From positions 124,001 to 188,000 of the forward strand of contig NZ_JANHDP010000007.1 of assembly GCF_024494695.1 (NCBI RefSeq): a DNA stretch of 64,000 nt. The letters are read 5' to 3'. The notes under the pieces are model-generated. The model made no database searches. It was not told the origin of the DNA and saw only the letters and a list, made by a program, of their open reading frames with translations. Source of the stretch: Natronoarchaeum rubrum. Lineage in GTDB: Archaea; Halobacteriota; Halobacteria; Halobacteriales; Natronoarchaeaceae. This document shows positions 28,283 to 37,229 of the stretch, piece by piece. Position 1 is the stretch's first letter. The number at the start of each line of letters is the position of its first letter. The position numbers were made by a program, and so were the translations under genes.

Positions 28283-29068
28283 TCACGTCGGTCCCTCCCC
28301 GTCGGTCGCGACCGGACGCCGCGTTTGCAGCAGCTCCGCCTCGAAGGACCCCCCTGCCGAATCCTCGCCGGCCGCCAGCGCGCGCTGCTTTTCGAGTTCG
28401 GCGTGCAGCGCGTCGGTGATCCGGGGATGCTCCCCGAGCGGTTCGGCGTACTCGATGCCGCCGCGGTCGAGTTCGAGTTCTTCGGGGACGCGGCGCTCGG
28501 TCGCCTCGCACCGGGTCGCGAACAGCGGCACAGCGACGGCTTGCGGGGTCGAGACGTTGTACCGGACGCACTCGACGGCGGGATTCTGGAGGAGATAGCA
28601 CGTCAGCACCTCGCCGTACGCCGACCGCTCGCGGAGGCGGCTGGCGTGGTACTCGGCGGTCTGGCGGTGGTACGGCTTCGAGCTGCTGCCAAAGCCCACC
28701 AGCACGAGCGTGGCGTCCTCGTCGGCGCCGACCAGGTCGTCGCCGCGCTCCAAGAGAACGTCGGTGACCGCGGGACTCCGACCGAGCGGTTCGCAGTAGC
28801 GGACCTCGCCGGGGACGTACGACAGCGCGGCCGGGACGCCGTCGATGGTCTCGTGAGCGTGGGCGGCGCAGAGCGGGATGGCGTACACCCGGTCGCTGGA
28901 CACCGCACACAGTCGATCCCGCAACTCGCGGACCGGCTCGCTCTCGTAGGTCGCCACCTCGACCTCGTCGACCGCGGTTCGCTCGGCGAGTCGTTCGGCG
29001 TGCGTCTCGAAGACGTCGCGGCTGTACCCCGTATCGCGGCCGACGAGCAGCAGTGTTTCGGATGTCAT
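28283..29068 (-). CDS. cbiX: CbiX-like sirohydrochlorin cobaltochelatase family protein
   Basis: 261 residues, two CbiX-type halves: LLLVGRDTGYS near the N-terminus and LVLVGFGSSSKPYH in the second half, with AIPLCAAHAHETI and AVPLFATRCE. The catalytic His of the first half (HGS in true CbiX) is replaced (GRDTGYS), whereas His residues in CAAHAHET are kept, so which half binds cobalt is uncertain. Family members insert cobalt into sirohydrochlorin early in the anaerobic route. Co-transcribed with cbiA. Confidence 0.78.
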   Translation of the reverse strand: MTSETLLLVGRDTGYSRDVFETHAERLAERTAVDEVEVATYESEPVRELRDRLCAVSSDRVYAIPLCAAHAHETIDGVPAALSYVPGEVRYCEPLGRSPAVTDVLLERGDDLVGADEDATLVLVGFGSSSKPYHRQTAEYHASRLRERSAYGEVLTCYLLQNPAVECVRYNVSTPQAVAVPLFATRCEATERRVPEELELDRGGIEYAEPLGEHPRITDALHAELEKQRALAAGEDSAGGSFEAELLQTRRPVATDGEGPT

Positions 29069-29081
29069 GAGTCGTATCCGG

Positions 29082-29110
29082 CGGGTTAGTAAAGTTGAGT
29101 TTAACTAACC
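29082..29110. promoter_or_regulatory. Palindromic operator around the cbiX-cbiA promoter
   Basis: GGGTTAGT and ACTAACCC form perfect 8-bp arms separated by 13 nt. The spacer and inner arm contain GTTAAAC on the minus strand, centred about 27-30 nt before ATG 29068, so the palindrome encloses the presumed TATA box. That geometry suits a repressor. GGTTAGTA occurs again between cobN and the ChlID gene. Confidence 0.55.
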
Positions 29111-29178
29111 CAAGTTCCTTTGCTAAAATGCTCGGTGCCGGCCACAAAATATGTTTTGGTCGCCGGGGCCGGTCGCGC

Positions 29179-29952
29179 TCAGTTCGCCCGAATCGCCAGC
29201 ACGGAGAGATCGGAGAACGGCGTCGCTTCGGCGTCCGAACCGCCGGCGTGGGTCGCTAGCTCGCCCAGCGTCGTCCAGGTGATCTTCTCATCGTCGTGGG
29301 TCAGCCGTTCGAGCACGAGCGCGTCGAGCGACGCCGAAGCGCCCGCGTCGAGGAGGTCCGCGGCAAGGTCGCCGGGCATCCAGTCGTACGGTCGCGGGAG
29401 CACCAAGAGGTGGCGATCGCCGGCGTCCCGGCGCAGTCGTGCGAGGTCCTCCGAGAGGTCGCCGCTCCGGTGGAGCGTGACGAACGTGGTCCGCTCCATC
29501 GGCGTCCGCGCCCGACTGGCGGCGACCTGCAGCGAGGAGATGCCGGGGATCATGCGGACGGGACGAGCCGCGCCGATCGCGCGCTCGACCTTGCCGACGA
29601 ACTGGTAGCCCGAGTGGTTCGGATCGCCCATCAGCACGGCCGTCCCGGCGTCGCCGGCCGCGACGCGCTCGGCGAATCGTTCGAGGGTTTCGGCCTCGTC
29701 GCGGTAGCCACACGTCAGCAGATCGGCGTCCGTCCGGTCGGCGACGAACTCGACGACCGTCTCGAAGCCGACGACCACGTCGGCCTCGCGGATCGCGCGC
29801 TCGCCCCGCGGCGTGAGATACTCCGGGTTCCCGGGACCGATGCCGACCGCGTACACCGGATCGGCAGCCTGCCCTTCGGCGTCTCGCTCGGGCGCCGCCG
29901 CGGCGCGTTCGGCGGGATCGGGCCCCGAATCGAGGTCGTAGCCCTCACCCAT
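29179..29952 (-). CDS. cbiE: Cobalt-precorrin-7 C5-methyltransferase
   Basis: 257 residues. SAM-dependent tetrapyrrole methylase: the N-terminal YAVGIGPGNPEYLTPRG loop, VLMGDPNHSGYQ and the PGISSLQVAASR motif, the last being characteristic of CbiE. Together with CbiT it methylates C5 and C15 and decarboxylates the acetate side chain. About 30 variable residues precede the domain. Its ATG overlaps the cbiC stop by one base (TGATG). Confidence 0.9.
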   Translation of the reverse strand: MGEGYDLDSGPDPAERAAAAPERDAEGQAADPVYAVGIGPGNPEYLTPRGERAIREADVVVGFETVVEFVADRTDADLLTCGYRDEAETLERFAERVAAGDAGTAVLMGDPNHSGYQFVGKVERAIGAARPVRMIPGISSLQVAASRARTPMERTTFVTLHRSGDLSEDLARLRRDAGDRHLLVLPRPYDWMPGDLAADLLDAGASASLDALVLERLTHDDEKITWTTLGELATHAGGSDAEATPFSDLSVLAIRAN

Positions 29953-30674
29953 CAGTCTGCCCCGGCCTCGATCGAGAGTTTACCCTCCCGGGCGTCGCTC
30001 GCGACGTGGATCAGCTCGTTGGTCAGCGCCGCCGCGAGGCCGCTGCCGCCGCGCTTCCCGACGTTCGTGATCGCGGGGACGCCGCGCTCGGTACAGACTT
30101 CCCGAATTCGCTTCCGACTCTCCTCGGCCTTCACGAAGCCGACCGGCGTCGCGACGACGACGGCGGGCCGGGTGCCCTGCTCGATGCAGTCGGCCAGCGC
30201 CAGCGCCGCGGTCGGCGCGTTGCCGACCGTGACGATCGCGTTCTCGAACGCGCCCTCCCTGTCGAGTTCGAGCATCGACGCCGCGGTGCGGGTCATCCCG
30301 GTCTCTTTCGCCAGTTCGGCGCCCGATCCGATCGCCTTGCGCTTCTCGCAGGAGTGGCCGCGCGACGTGACGCCCGCCTTCGCCATCGTGATGTCGGTGA
30401 CGATCGTCGCCTCGGCGAGCACGGCGCGGGCGCCCGCCTGGACCGGCTCGTCCTCGTTTTCCCCCGTGAACCGCAGCAGGTGCTGGAACTCGATGTCACC
30501 CATCGAGTGGACCGACTTCTGGCGGACTCGATCGGCCAGCGTCTCGTCCGGGACGAACTGGCGCACGATCTCCATGCTCGTCTCGGCGATCTCCATCGCG
30601 TTCTGGGTCGTGGCGCCGAGATCGGCGTACTCCCGGCGGTCGTCGTTAGGGTCGGCTTCGGCGTCAGTCGTCAT
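29952..30674 (-). CDS. cbiC: Cobalt-precorrin-8 methylmutase
   Basis: 240 residues. Moves the methyl group from C11 to C12 to give cobyrinic acid. The catalytic histidine is in KSVHSMGDIEF near residue 55; TDITMAKAGVTSRG, GNAPTAAL and PVGFVKAEESR are the other family motifs. Overlaps cobN by 11 nt upstream and touches cbiE downstream, so cobN-cbiC-cbiE is one operon. Confidence 0.95.
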   Translation of the reverse strand: MTTDAEADPNDDRREYADLGATTQNAMEIAETSMEIVRQFVPDETLADRVRQKSVHSMGDIEFQHLLRFTGENEDEPVQAGARAVLAEATIVTDITMAKAGVTSRGHSCEKRKAIGSGAELAKETGMTRTAASMLELDREGAFENAIVTVGNAPTAALALADCIEQGTRPAVVVATPVGFVKAEESRKRIREVCTERGVPAITNVGKRGGSGLAAALTNELIHVASDAREGKLSIEAGAD

Positions 30675-33600
30675 CGCTCGTCACCTCCTCGTCGTCTTCC
30701 GCGGTCGCTTCGCTCCCCGCTCGCCCGTTCGGAGAGCCTCGCGTTGCTCGGCTCTCCAGATCCCCGTCGACGTCGAGATTCAGATCGCGCAGCCGATCCC
30801 TGGTTTCGGCGTCGGCGTCCCAGAGGCCGCGGTCGATCGCCTCCAGCAGCGTGTCGGTGATCGAGTCCAGCGCCCAGGGGTTGACCTCGCGCATCCAGTC
30901 TTGACGCTCGTCGTCGAACGCGAACTTCTCGGCGACATCCGCCCACAGCCGGTCCGAGACGACGCCCGTCGTGGCGTCCCAGCCGAGCGCGACGTCGACA
31001 GTCTGGGAGAGGTCGCCCGCGCCCTTGTAGCCGTGTTCCTCCATCGAATCGAGCCACTCGGGATTCAGCACGCGAGCGCGCATCGCCTTGCGAACTTTCT
31101 CCTCGTTGGTGTACACGTCGACGTTGTCGGGGTCCGAGGAGTCGCCGACGTACGACGCCGGCTCCTCGCCCGAGACCTCCGAGACTGCGGTGATAAAGCC
31201 GCCGTGGAACGCGTACCAGTCCGATGAGTCGAACTCGTCTTGCTCCATCGTGTCCTCGATCTTCACGGTGGCGTCGACGTTGCCGAGGCGGCGCTCGAAA
31301 GCGTCGTGGGCCTCCGAGACCGTCCCGCGCGAGCCCATCGCGTAGCCGCCCCACTGGACGTACACCTCGGCGAGGTCCGATCGGTCGTCCCAGTTGCCTT
31401 CGTCCACCGCTTTGTTCGTCCCGGCGCCGTAGCCGCCGGGGCGCGTGGTGAACACGCGCTGCTTGGCCGCGCTCCGTGCGGCTTCGGCGTCGAGCGCCTC
31501 GGCGTCGTCGGCGTCGCCCGCCTCACCATCGGCTTCCGCGAGCAGCTGCTCGGCGTCCTCCTCGACGTGCTTCTTGACGTAGTTCATCTCGTGAGGTTCG
31601 TCGAGCTCCGCGACGGCGTCGACGGCGTCGTGAATCACGCCCGCCGCCGCGGGGAAGGCGTCCCGAAACAGCCCGGAGACCCGCGTCGTGACGTCGATCC
31701 GCGGTCTGCCGAGTTCGTCGAGCGGGATCGGCTCGACGCCGTCGACGCGGCCGGCGTCGGTCCACTGCGGTTCGACGCCCAGCAGCGCGAGCACCTGGGC
31801 GATCGTCTCGCCGCGGGTGCGGACCGTTGGGGTCCCCCACGCGACGACGCCGATCTCCTCGGGATACTCGCCCTCGGCGTCCCGGTGGCGCTCCGCGACG
31901 CCCTCGGCGACCTCTTTCCCAACCGTCCAGGCGTTCTTGGCGGGCACCTTCCGGGGATCGAGCGTGTAGAAGTTTCGTCCCGTGGGCAGCAGGTCGACGC
32001 CGCCCCGAGTCGGCGCGCCCGACCCGCCCGGCGGGACGTACTCGCCGGCCAGCGCGTCCGCCGTTCTGGGAATCTCGTCTTCGGCGCCCCGCACGCGCGG
32101 CGCGGCCTCCTCACAGATGAACGCCAGCGCCTCGCGCAGATCGTCGTGGGCGCCCGACATCGCGCGACCGTCCCCGATCGTGTCGATATCGACGACGAGC
32201 AGGTTCATATTGACCTCGTCGTCGGGGCCGGCCTCGGCTTCCGACGCCGGAAGGTCGAAGTCGTGCTCGGCGAGCGTCTCGACGAGGTTCTTGCTCGTCT
32301 CGTGGACCTCGTCGGCGGCCTCGGCGTAGGTCATCCCGAGGGCCTCGTCGTACTCGCCCGGCGCGTCGAGCATCCGCTCGTAGTCGACGCCCAGCGCGCC
32401 CGCGACGCTCTCGCGCAGGCTCGGTGCGCCCGGATTTTCGAGGCGCGTCAGCGCGACGAGGTACTCGACGAGCCTGTCGCTCTCGGGCGGTTCGCTCATC
32501 GTGTGCAGGCCCAGCCTGATCTGGGTCGTCTTCACGTCAGTGACGTACTCGTGGATCCGCTCGACGAGGTCCTCGATCGAGAGATCATCGCCGATGGCGT
32601 CACCCGCTACATCGCCCTCTGCGAGCGTCGAGCCGCCTTCGTCGGGGCCTCTCACGTCGGCTTTCTCCGAAATCTCGCCCTCGATCCCGAGTTCGACGGC
32701 GAGGTCCAGGTCGTCGGCCTTCGCTCGAATGAGCTCTTCGAGGTGCTCGCCGTCGTCCGATCGGGCGTCCTCCATCCCGGCCTCGCGGTACTGGCTCGCG
32801 AGCTCTTCGAGTTCGGCGATCTCGTCGTACGTCCCGGCGTTGGCCATCACCGGCGTCAGGTAGTCGACGACCGCGGCGTACGATCGGCGCTTGGCTTGGG
32901 TCCCCTCGCCGGGGTTGTTGACGATGTAGGGGTAGATGTTCGGCAGGTCGCCGATCAGCTGGTCGGGCGCGCTCTCGCCGTTCAGGCCGACCGTCTTGCC
33001 CGGCAACCACTCGAGCGAGCCGTGCGTACCGAGGTGGACCACGCCGTCGGCGTCGAACTCGTCGCGGAGCCACGCGTAGAAGGCGACGTAGTCGTGTGGC
33101 GGCTGGAGATTCGAGTCGTGGTACACCTTGGAGGGGTCCATCCCGAACCCGCGCGGGGGCTGGACCGTCACGAGCACGTTGCCGAACTCGACGCCCGGGA
33201 TGGCGAACGGCCGTTCTGGTGGGTCGCCCCACTCTTCGATCACGTTTTCGCGGAACCGTTCGTCGGCGTCCTGCCAAGGCGAAGCCGAGGCAGGGCTCGA
33301 TGAGCTCCGCTCATCGGTGTCCTGGAACCAGTCCGCGTACTGGTCGGGCGAGACGACGTCGACCGACCGCTCGCGGACGTCCTCCGGCGCGACCCACCGG
33401 TCGTCCAGCGTGAGCTGCGAGGTAAGCGTATCGACGAGCTGTTGGCCGCTCTTGGGCGTCCTTCCGTCCAGGTCGTACCCTCGATTCCCGAGTTCCTCCA
33501 GCAGATTGACGGTGCTTTCCGGACTGTCGAGCCCGAACGCCGTCCCGATGCCGTCGTCGCTCGGCGGGTAGTTGTGCAGGACGACGGCGACCCGCTTGTC

Positions 33601-34716
33601 CTCGTTGGGCGTGTGACGCAGTTCGGCCCAGTTCACTGCGAGCCGGACGGCGTGATCGACCCGGTCGTCGATCGGGAAGTGCTGTTTCGGGACGGTGCCG
33701 ATGCCGCTGTCGTCGTCCGTGCGCTCCTTGCCCGAGATCGGGTGGGTGATCACGTTGCCGTCGAACTCCGGCAGCGCGACCGAGAGGGCGAGCTCGAACC
33801 CCATCACGCCCGTGTCCGAGGCCTCGTAGCGCGACCGGGAGCGCATCGTCGTGATCGTCTGGAGCACGGGCACGCCAAGGCGGTCGAGGAACACGTCCTC
33901 GGCCGAGTCCCCCTCGTCGCCGGCCGAGCGGCCGCGCTCGTCCATCGACAGCGAGAACATGAACGAGGAGAGCACGGCGTCGACGATCGGTTCAGCCTGC
34001 TCGCCTTCGCCGTCGACCAGCCACTCGTCGGTGACCCACTCGGCGTCTTGCTGTTCCTCCGTATCGGTTGCCGGATTGCAGAAGATCGGCAAGGCGTCTG
34101 CGCCCTGCGCCTCGATCGCCCGCACCAGCGCGTCGACGTACCGGACGTTCTCGTGGGTCCAGTGAGACTCGTAGAACCAGACGCCGACGGTCGGGCTGTC
34201 GTCGTCGAGCGTCGTCCGCAGTTCCTCGTAGCCGGCGCCCGGATGGTCCGGGTGGTAGACGCCTTCGGTCGGCAGCGCGACGGGGTCGTCGTACGCCCGG
34301 TCTTCGTCGCCGAACGCGTCGACGAGGTACCGAACGAGGTTCGCCACGTTCGCCGCGCCCCCCCGCTCCAGATACTCGCAGGCGGTCGCCCGAGCGTCGG
34401 CGTCGACGCTGGTGTCCTCGACGGCGAACGCGTCGCCGGTCGCCTTGACGACCAGCGGGACGCCGGCCTTGCGCACGCGCTCGACGGCGTGGTCGTACCC
34501 CGGCATGCTGTCTTCGGCGCCGTGGAGCCAGAACACGGCGGCGTCGGCGCTTTCTGCTTCGGTCCCGACGATCTCGTCGACGAACGCGTCGACGTCTTCC
34601 AGCTCGTCCAGATCTCCCTCCGAGCGCACCGCGAGGTCGGCGTCGACCTCGCCCGCGGCGCGCTGGATGGCCCCCAGTTCGTTCTCGGTCGCGGTGTAGA
34701 CGGCTACCTGTGGCAT
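30664..34716 (-). CDS. cobN: Cobaltochelatase large subunit CobN
   Basis: 1350 residues, the large (H-type) subunit of ATP-dependent cobalt chelatase, related to magnesium chelatase ChlH/BchH. Family motifs include HWTHENVRYVDALV, VHLGTHGSLEWLPGK and the C-terminal RPGGYGAGTNKAV, VYVQWGGYAMG and NPWALDSITDTL. It should work with an AAA/vWA partner, here the fused gene that starts only 35 nt away on the other strand. Two insertions stand out: a 17-residue Ser/Pro-rich insert encoded at 33274-33324 and a Gly/Arg/Ser-rich stretch near the C-terminus (around 30731-30757). Both coincide with palindromic DNA. GGAGG precedes the ATG by about 11-15 nt. Confidence 0.95.
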   Translation of the reverse strand: MPQVAVYTATENELGAIQRAAGEVDADLAVRSEGDLDELEDVDAFVDEIVGTEAESADAAVFWLHGAEDSMPGYDHAVERVRKAGVPLVVKATGDAFAVEDTSVDADARATACEYLERGGAANVANLVRYLVDAFGDEDRAYDDPVALPTEGVYHPDHPGAGYEELRTTLDDDSPTVGVWFYESHWTHENVRYVDALVRAIEAQGADALPIFCNPATDTEEQQDAEWVTDEWLVDGEGEQAEPIVDAVLSSFMFSLSMDERGRSAGDEGDSAEDVFLDRLGVPVLQTITTMRSRSRYEASDTGVMGFELALSVALPEFDGNVITHPISGKERTDDDSGIGTVPKQHFPIDDRVDHAVRLAVNWAELRHTPNEDKRVAVVLHNYPPSDDGIGTAFGLDSPESTVNLLEELGNRGYDLDGRTPKSGQQLVDTLTSQLTLDDRWVAPEDVRERSVDVVSPDQYADWFQDTDERSSSSPASASPWQDADERFRENVIEEWGDPPERPFAIPGVEFGNVLVTVQPPRGFGMDPSKVYHDSNLQPPHDYVAFYAWLRDEFDADGVVHLGTHGSLEWLPGKTVGLNGESAPDQLIGDLPNIYPYIVNNPGEGTQAKRRSYAAVVDYLTPVMANAGTYDEIAELEELASQYREAGMEDARSDDGEHLEELIRAKADDLDLAVELGIEGEISEKADVRGPDEGGSTLAEGDVAGDAIGDDLSIEDLVERIHEYVTDVKTTQIRLGLHTMSEPPESDRLVEYLVALTRLENPGAPSLRESVAGALGVDYERMLDAPGEYDEALGMTYAEAADEVHETSKNLVETLAEHDFDLPASEAEAGPDDEVNMNLLVVDIDTIGDGRAMSGAHDDLREALAFICEEAAPRVRGAEDEIPRTADALAGEYVPPGGSGAPTRGGVDLLPTGRNFYTLDPRKVPAKNAWTVGKEVAEGVAERHRDAEGEYPEEIGVVAWGTPTVRTRGETIAQVLALLGVEPQWTDAGRVDGVEPIPLDELGRPRIDVTTRVSGLFRDAFPAAAGVIHDAVDAVAELDEPHEMNYVKKHVEEDAEQLLAEADGEAGDADDAEALDAEAARSAAKQRVFTTRPGGYGAGTNKAVDEGNWDDRSDLAEVYVQWGGYAMGSRGTVSEAHDAFERRLGNVDATVKIEDTMEQDEFDSSDWYAFHGGFITAVSEVSGEEPASYVGDSSDPDNVDVYTNEEKVRKAMRARVLNPEWLDSMEEHGYKGAGDLSQTVDVALGWDATTGVVSDRLWADVAEKFAFDDERQDWMREVNPWALDSITDTLLEAIDRGLWDADAETRDRLRDLNLDVDGDLESRATRGSPNGRAGSEATAEDDEEVTSDDD
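30731..30757. repeat. Palindrome inside the 3' end of cobN
   Basis: GGAGAGCC and GGCTCTCC form 8-bp arms with an 11-nt loop. It encodes the low-complexity segment (ESRATRGSPNG) just before the acidic CobN C-terminus. Confidence 0.6.
33274..33324 (-). repeat. 51-nt palindromic module inserted in frame in cobN
   Basis: On the minus strand this unit begins CAGGACACCG, continues with a 17-nt palindrome (GATGAGC, GGA, GCTCATC) and ends CGAGCCCTGCCTCGGCTTCG and CCTTGG. The next bases are CAGGACGCCG, so a 10-nt near-direct repeat flanks the 51-nt unit. It encodes QDTDERSSSSPASASPW between DWF and QDADERF, where removal leaves a continuous CobN sequence. The same module is repeated in the gene at 57980-59830. 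Confidence 0.75.
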
Positions 34717-34751
34717 AACGTTGTTAAACCTCCGTTGTGGTTAGTACAACT
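34717..34751. promoter_or_regulatory. 35-nt divergent promoter region cobN / ChlID
   Basis: Only 35 nt separate the two start codons. It contains GTTGTTAAACC and GGTTAGTACAAC, an imperfect inverted repeat (GTTGT...ACAAC). TTAAAC could be the plus-strand TATA and GTACTAAC the minus-strand one, so the promoters must overlap and may exclude each other. GGTTAGTA matches the half-site at 29083. Confidence 0.5.
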
Positions 34752-36980
34752 ATGGTTGGTTTATCGCGCGGCAAAAAGCTGTCGCCGGGCAGCTCTGACC
34801 GGCTCCGGTTCGACGAGATTGTCGGTCAGGACGAGCTCAAGGAGGCGCTGCTGGCGGTCGCCGCGGCCGACGGACTCGACGGGCTGCTGGTGCAGGGCGA
34901 GAAGGGGGCCGCCAAGTCCACAGCGGTCCGGGGGCTGGTCGATCTGCTGCCCGACCAGCGCGCCGTCGCGGACTGCCCGTTCGGCTGTCCGCCCGACGAC
35001 GACCCGGCGGCGCCCGGCGCGCAGTGTGCCGACTGTCGCGAGCGCGACGATCCGCCCGTCGAAACTCGCCCCGTACCGCTGGTGACGCTCCCGCTGGGGG
35101 CGACGCGCGAGCGCGTCGTCGGGACGCTCTCGGTCGCCGACGCGTTGGAGGGCGATCCCGAGTTCGACCCCGGCCTGCTCGCGCGGGCTCACCGCGGGAT
35201 TCTCTACGTCGACGAGGTGAACCTGCTCGACGACCACCTCGTCGACGTGCTGCTCGACGCCGCCGCGAGCGGCGTCAATCGCGTCGAGCGCGACGGCGTT
35301 TCTCTCACTCACCCCGCCGAGTTCACCCTGATCGGCACGATGAACCCCGAGGAGGGCGATCTGCGGCCGCAGCTGCGCGACCGGTTCGCGCTGCAGGCGA
35401 CGGTCACCGGCAGCGAGGACCTCGACGAGCGGGTGGCGATCATCGACCGCGCGCTGGGCGAGGATGCCGACGAAGACGAGAACGAGACCACGAGTCGCCA
35501 CCGCGACCGCCTGCTCGCCGCGCGCGAGCAGCTCCCCGAGGTCGCCCTGCCCGCGGAGTTCAAGCGCCGGATCGCCGAGCTCTGCCGGGACGCCGGCGTC
35601 GAGGGACACCGCGCCGACGTGGCGACCGCGCGAGCGGCCCGGGCGCTGGCGGCGCTCGACGACCGCCCGCGCGTCCTCGAATCCGACGTGCGCCGGGCCG
35701 CCGAACTCTCTCTGCCGCACCGACTCCGGTCCCGGCCGTTCGAGGACGCGCCGGATCCCGAGGACGTGCTCGACGACCACTTCGAGGACGCCGAAGACGG
35801 GGACGGGAGAGAAGCGGATGCCGGGTCCGGCGAGGATGGAAGCGACGAGTCAGACCGAGAAGACGGCGCGGACGACGAGACGGCCGAGTCCGGGGATGCG
35901 GAAGAATCGCCGGACGAGGGCGCCGATTCGGCCGACGCCGAACCCGAGCGTTCGGACGACGGCGCGAACGGTGATGACGAGCCCGGCCCGGCCGGTTCCG
36001 ACGACCGCGGCCGCGGCGGCAGCGAGGTGGGCGCTTCATCGGACAGCGACGAAAGCGGGTCGAGCGCCGGCGGCGACGCCGGAGCCGAGTCGAGCGAGAA
36101 GTCCGGCGACCGATCGGGCGACAACGACCCGGACGACGCCGACGAGACCGCGACGCCGCTGCTCCCCGGTCAGGAACGCGCCGGGATCGGCGACGCGAGA
36201 GCGCCGTCGGTCGACGCCGAAGCCGAGCCCGATGACGACCGATTGAACCAGAGCGCCGGTGGCGCCGGACCGCGCCGCGGCGCCGTGACGGCGAGCGGCG
36301 AGGGCGCCCGGATCAGGACCGAACGCGCCTCGGCCGAGGACGCCGTCGACGCCGCGGCGTCCGTGCGCGCGGCGGCGGCCCGCGGCGCCGACGCGGTCGA
36401 GTCGCGCGACCTCCGACGCTCCGTGCGCAGCGCGAGCGAGTCGGCGCTGGTGGTGTTCGCGCTGGACGCCAGCGCGTCGATGCGCGGGCCGATGCGAGCG
36501 GCCAAGGGCGTCGTGATGGAACTCCTGCGGGACGCCTACGAGCAGCGCGACGAGGTCGCCGTAGTGGCGTTCGCGGGCGAGGACGCCGACGTGTTGCTGC
36601 CGCCGACCGACAGAGTGAGCGCGGCCGCCCGCCACCTCAAGGAGCTGCCGACCGCCGACCGGACGCCGCTGCCGGCCGGCCTCGACGCCGCGGTCGACGT
36701 GCTGGAGCGGGCCGACCCCGCGGTCGGCGTCGTCGTCCTGGTCACCGATGGCCGCGCAAACGCGGTCGGGGAGAGCCCGACCGCGGCGACGCGCGAGGCT
36801 GCTCGCCGTCTCGCCGAGCGCGGCGATCGCGCGGTCGTCGTCGACGCCGGCGACCTCTCGGACCGCTCGGCGCTGACCGCCGACGTCGCCCGGATCTGCG
36901 GGGGCGACCGCGTCCCGCTGGACGAGCTGACGCCCGAGCGCGTCGAGGACGTCGTCGCGCGGGCGCACAACCACCATTGA
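34752..36980 (+). CDS. Fused ChlI/ChlD-type chelatase subunit (AAA ATPase plus vWA)
   Basis: 742 residues. The AAA domain (about 1-340) has Walker A QGEKGAAKSTA, Walker B LYVDEVNLLDDHLVD and sensor TMNPEEGDLRPQ. A cysteine-rich insert (CPFGCPPDD ... CADCRE) follows Walker A. After an acidic, low-complexity linker of about 130 residues comes an integrin-like vWA domain with the MIDAS start FALDASASM and VVLVTDGRAN. This joins the CobS/BchI and CobT/BchD roles and should power CobN. Start 34752 rather than 34737 is chosen as the shorter, family-like start. Confidence 0.9.
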   Translation: MVGLSRGKKLSPGSSDRLRFDEIVGQDELKEALLAVAAADGLDGLLVQGEKGAAKSTAVRGLVDLLPDQRAVADCPFGCPPDDDPAAPGAQCADCRERDDPPVETRPVPLVTLPLGATRERVVGTLSVADALEGDPEFDPGLLARAHRGILYVDEVNLLDDHLVDVLLDAAASGVNRVERDGVSLTHPAEFTLIGTMNPEEGDLRPQLRDRFALQATVTGSEDLDERVAIIDRALGEDADEDENETTSRHRDRLLAAREQLPEVALPAEFKRRIAELCRDAGVEGHRADVATARAARALAALDDRPRVLESDVRRAAELSLPHRLRSRPFEDAPDPEDVLDDHFEDAEDGDGREADAGSGEDGSDESDREDGADDETAESGDAEESPDEGADSADAEPERSDDGANGDDEPGPAGSDDRGRGGSEVGASSDSDESGSSAGGDAGAESSEKSGDRSGDNDPDDADETATPLLPGQERAGIGDARAPSVDAEAEPDDDRLNQSAGGAGPRRGAVTASGEGARIRTERASAEDAVDAAASVRAAAARGADAVESRDLRRSVRSASESALVVFALDASASMRGPMRAAKGVVMELLRDAYEQRDEVAVVAFAGEDADVLLPPTDRVSAAARHLKELPTADRTPLPAGLDAAVDVLERADPAVGVVVLVTDGRANAVGESPTAATREAARRLAERGDRAVVVDAGDLSDRSALTADVARICGGDRVPLDELTPERVEDVVARAHNHH

Positions 36981-37012
36981 CCTCGTGTCGGCCGACGACG
37001 CAAGTTTTACAA

Positions 37013-37021
37013 CTTAGTTTG
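37013..37021 (+). promoter_or_regulatory. TATA-like element before cbtB
   Basis: CTTAGTTTG is centred about 27 nt before ATG 37044 in an AT-rich 63-nt gap after the chelatase gene, so cbtB-cbtA may have their own promoter. Confidence 0.35.
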
Positions 37022-37043
37022 ATTATTAGCAAATAGAGTTTCA

Positions 37044-37229
37044 ATGTCGCAGACCGACACCGTTCGCTCTCGAATCGCTCGTGCGAGAACCGACGTGACG
37101 CCGACGAGCGCCGCGCTGGCGCTGGGACTGGCGCTCGCGCTCGGATTCGCGCTCCTGTTCCTGCAGGAACCGCTTGCGCACGACTCGCTGCACAACTTCC
37201 GGCACGCCGCCGGTATCACCTGCCACTGA
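37044..37229 (+). CDS. cbtB: Cobalt transporter subunit CbtB
   Basis: 61 residues with one membrane helix (about 23-43) and the family's His-rich C-terminus HDSLHNFRHAAGITCH, proposed as a cobalt ligand site. The stop overlaps the cbtA start by one base (TGATG), as usual for this pair. Confidence 0.9.
   Translation: MSQTDTVRSRIARARTDVTPTSAALALGLALALGFALLFLQEPLAHDSLHNFRHAAGITCH

Noticed and set aside
26551..29178. Cobalamin riboswitch before cbi genes
   Set aside because: I found no B12-box-like sequence or suitable leader; promoters appear leaderless or short and archaeal B12 genes are not known for this riboswitch.
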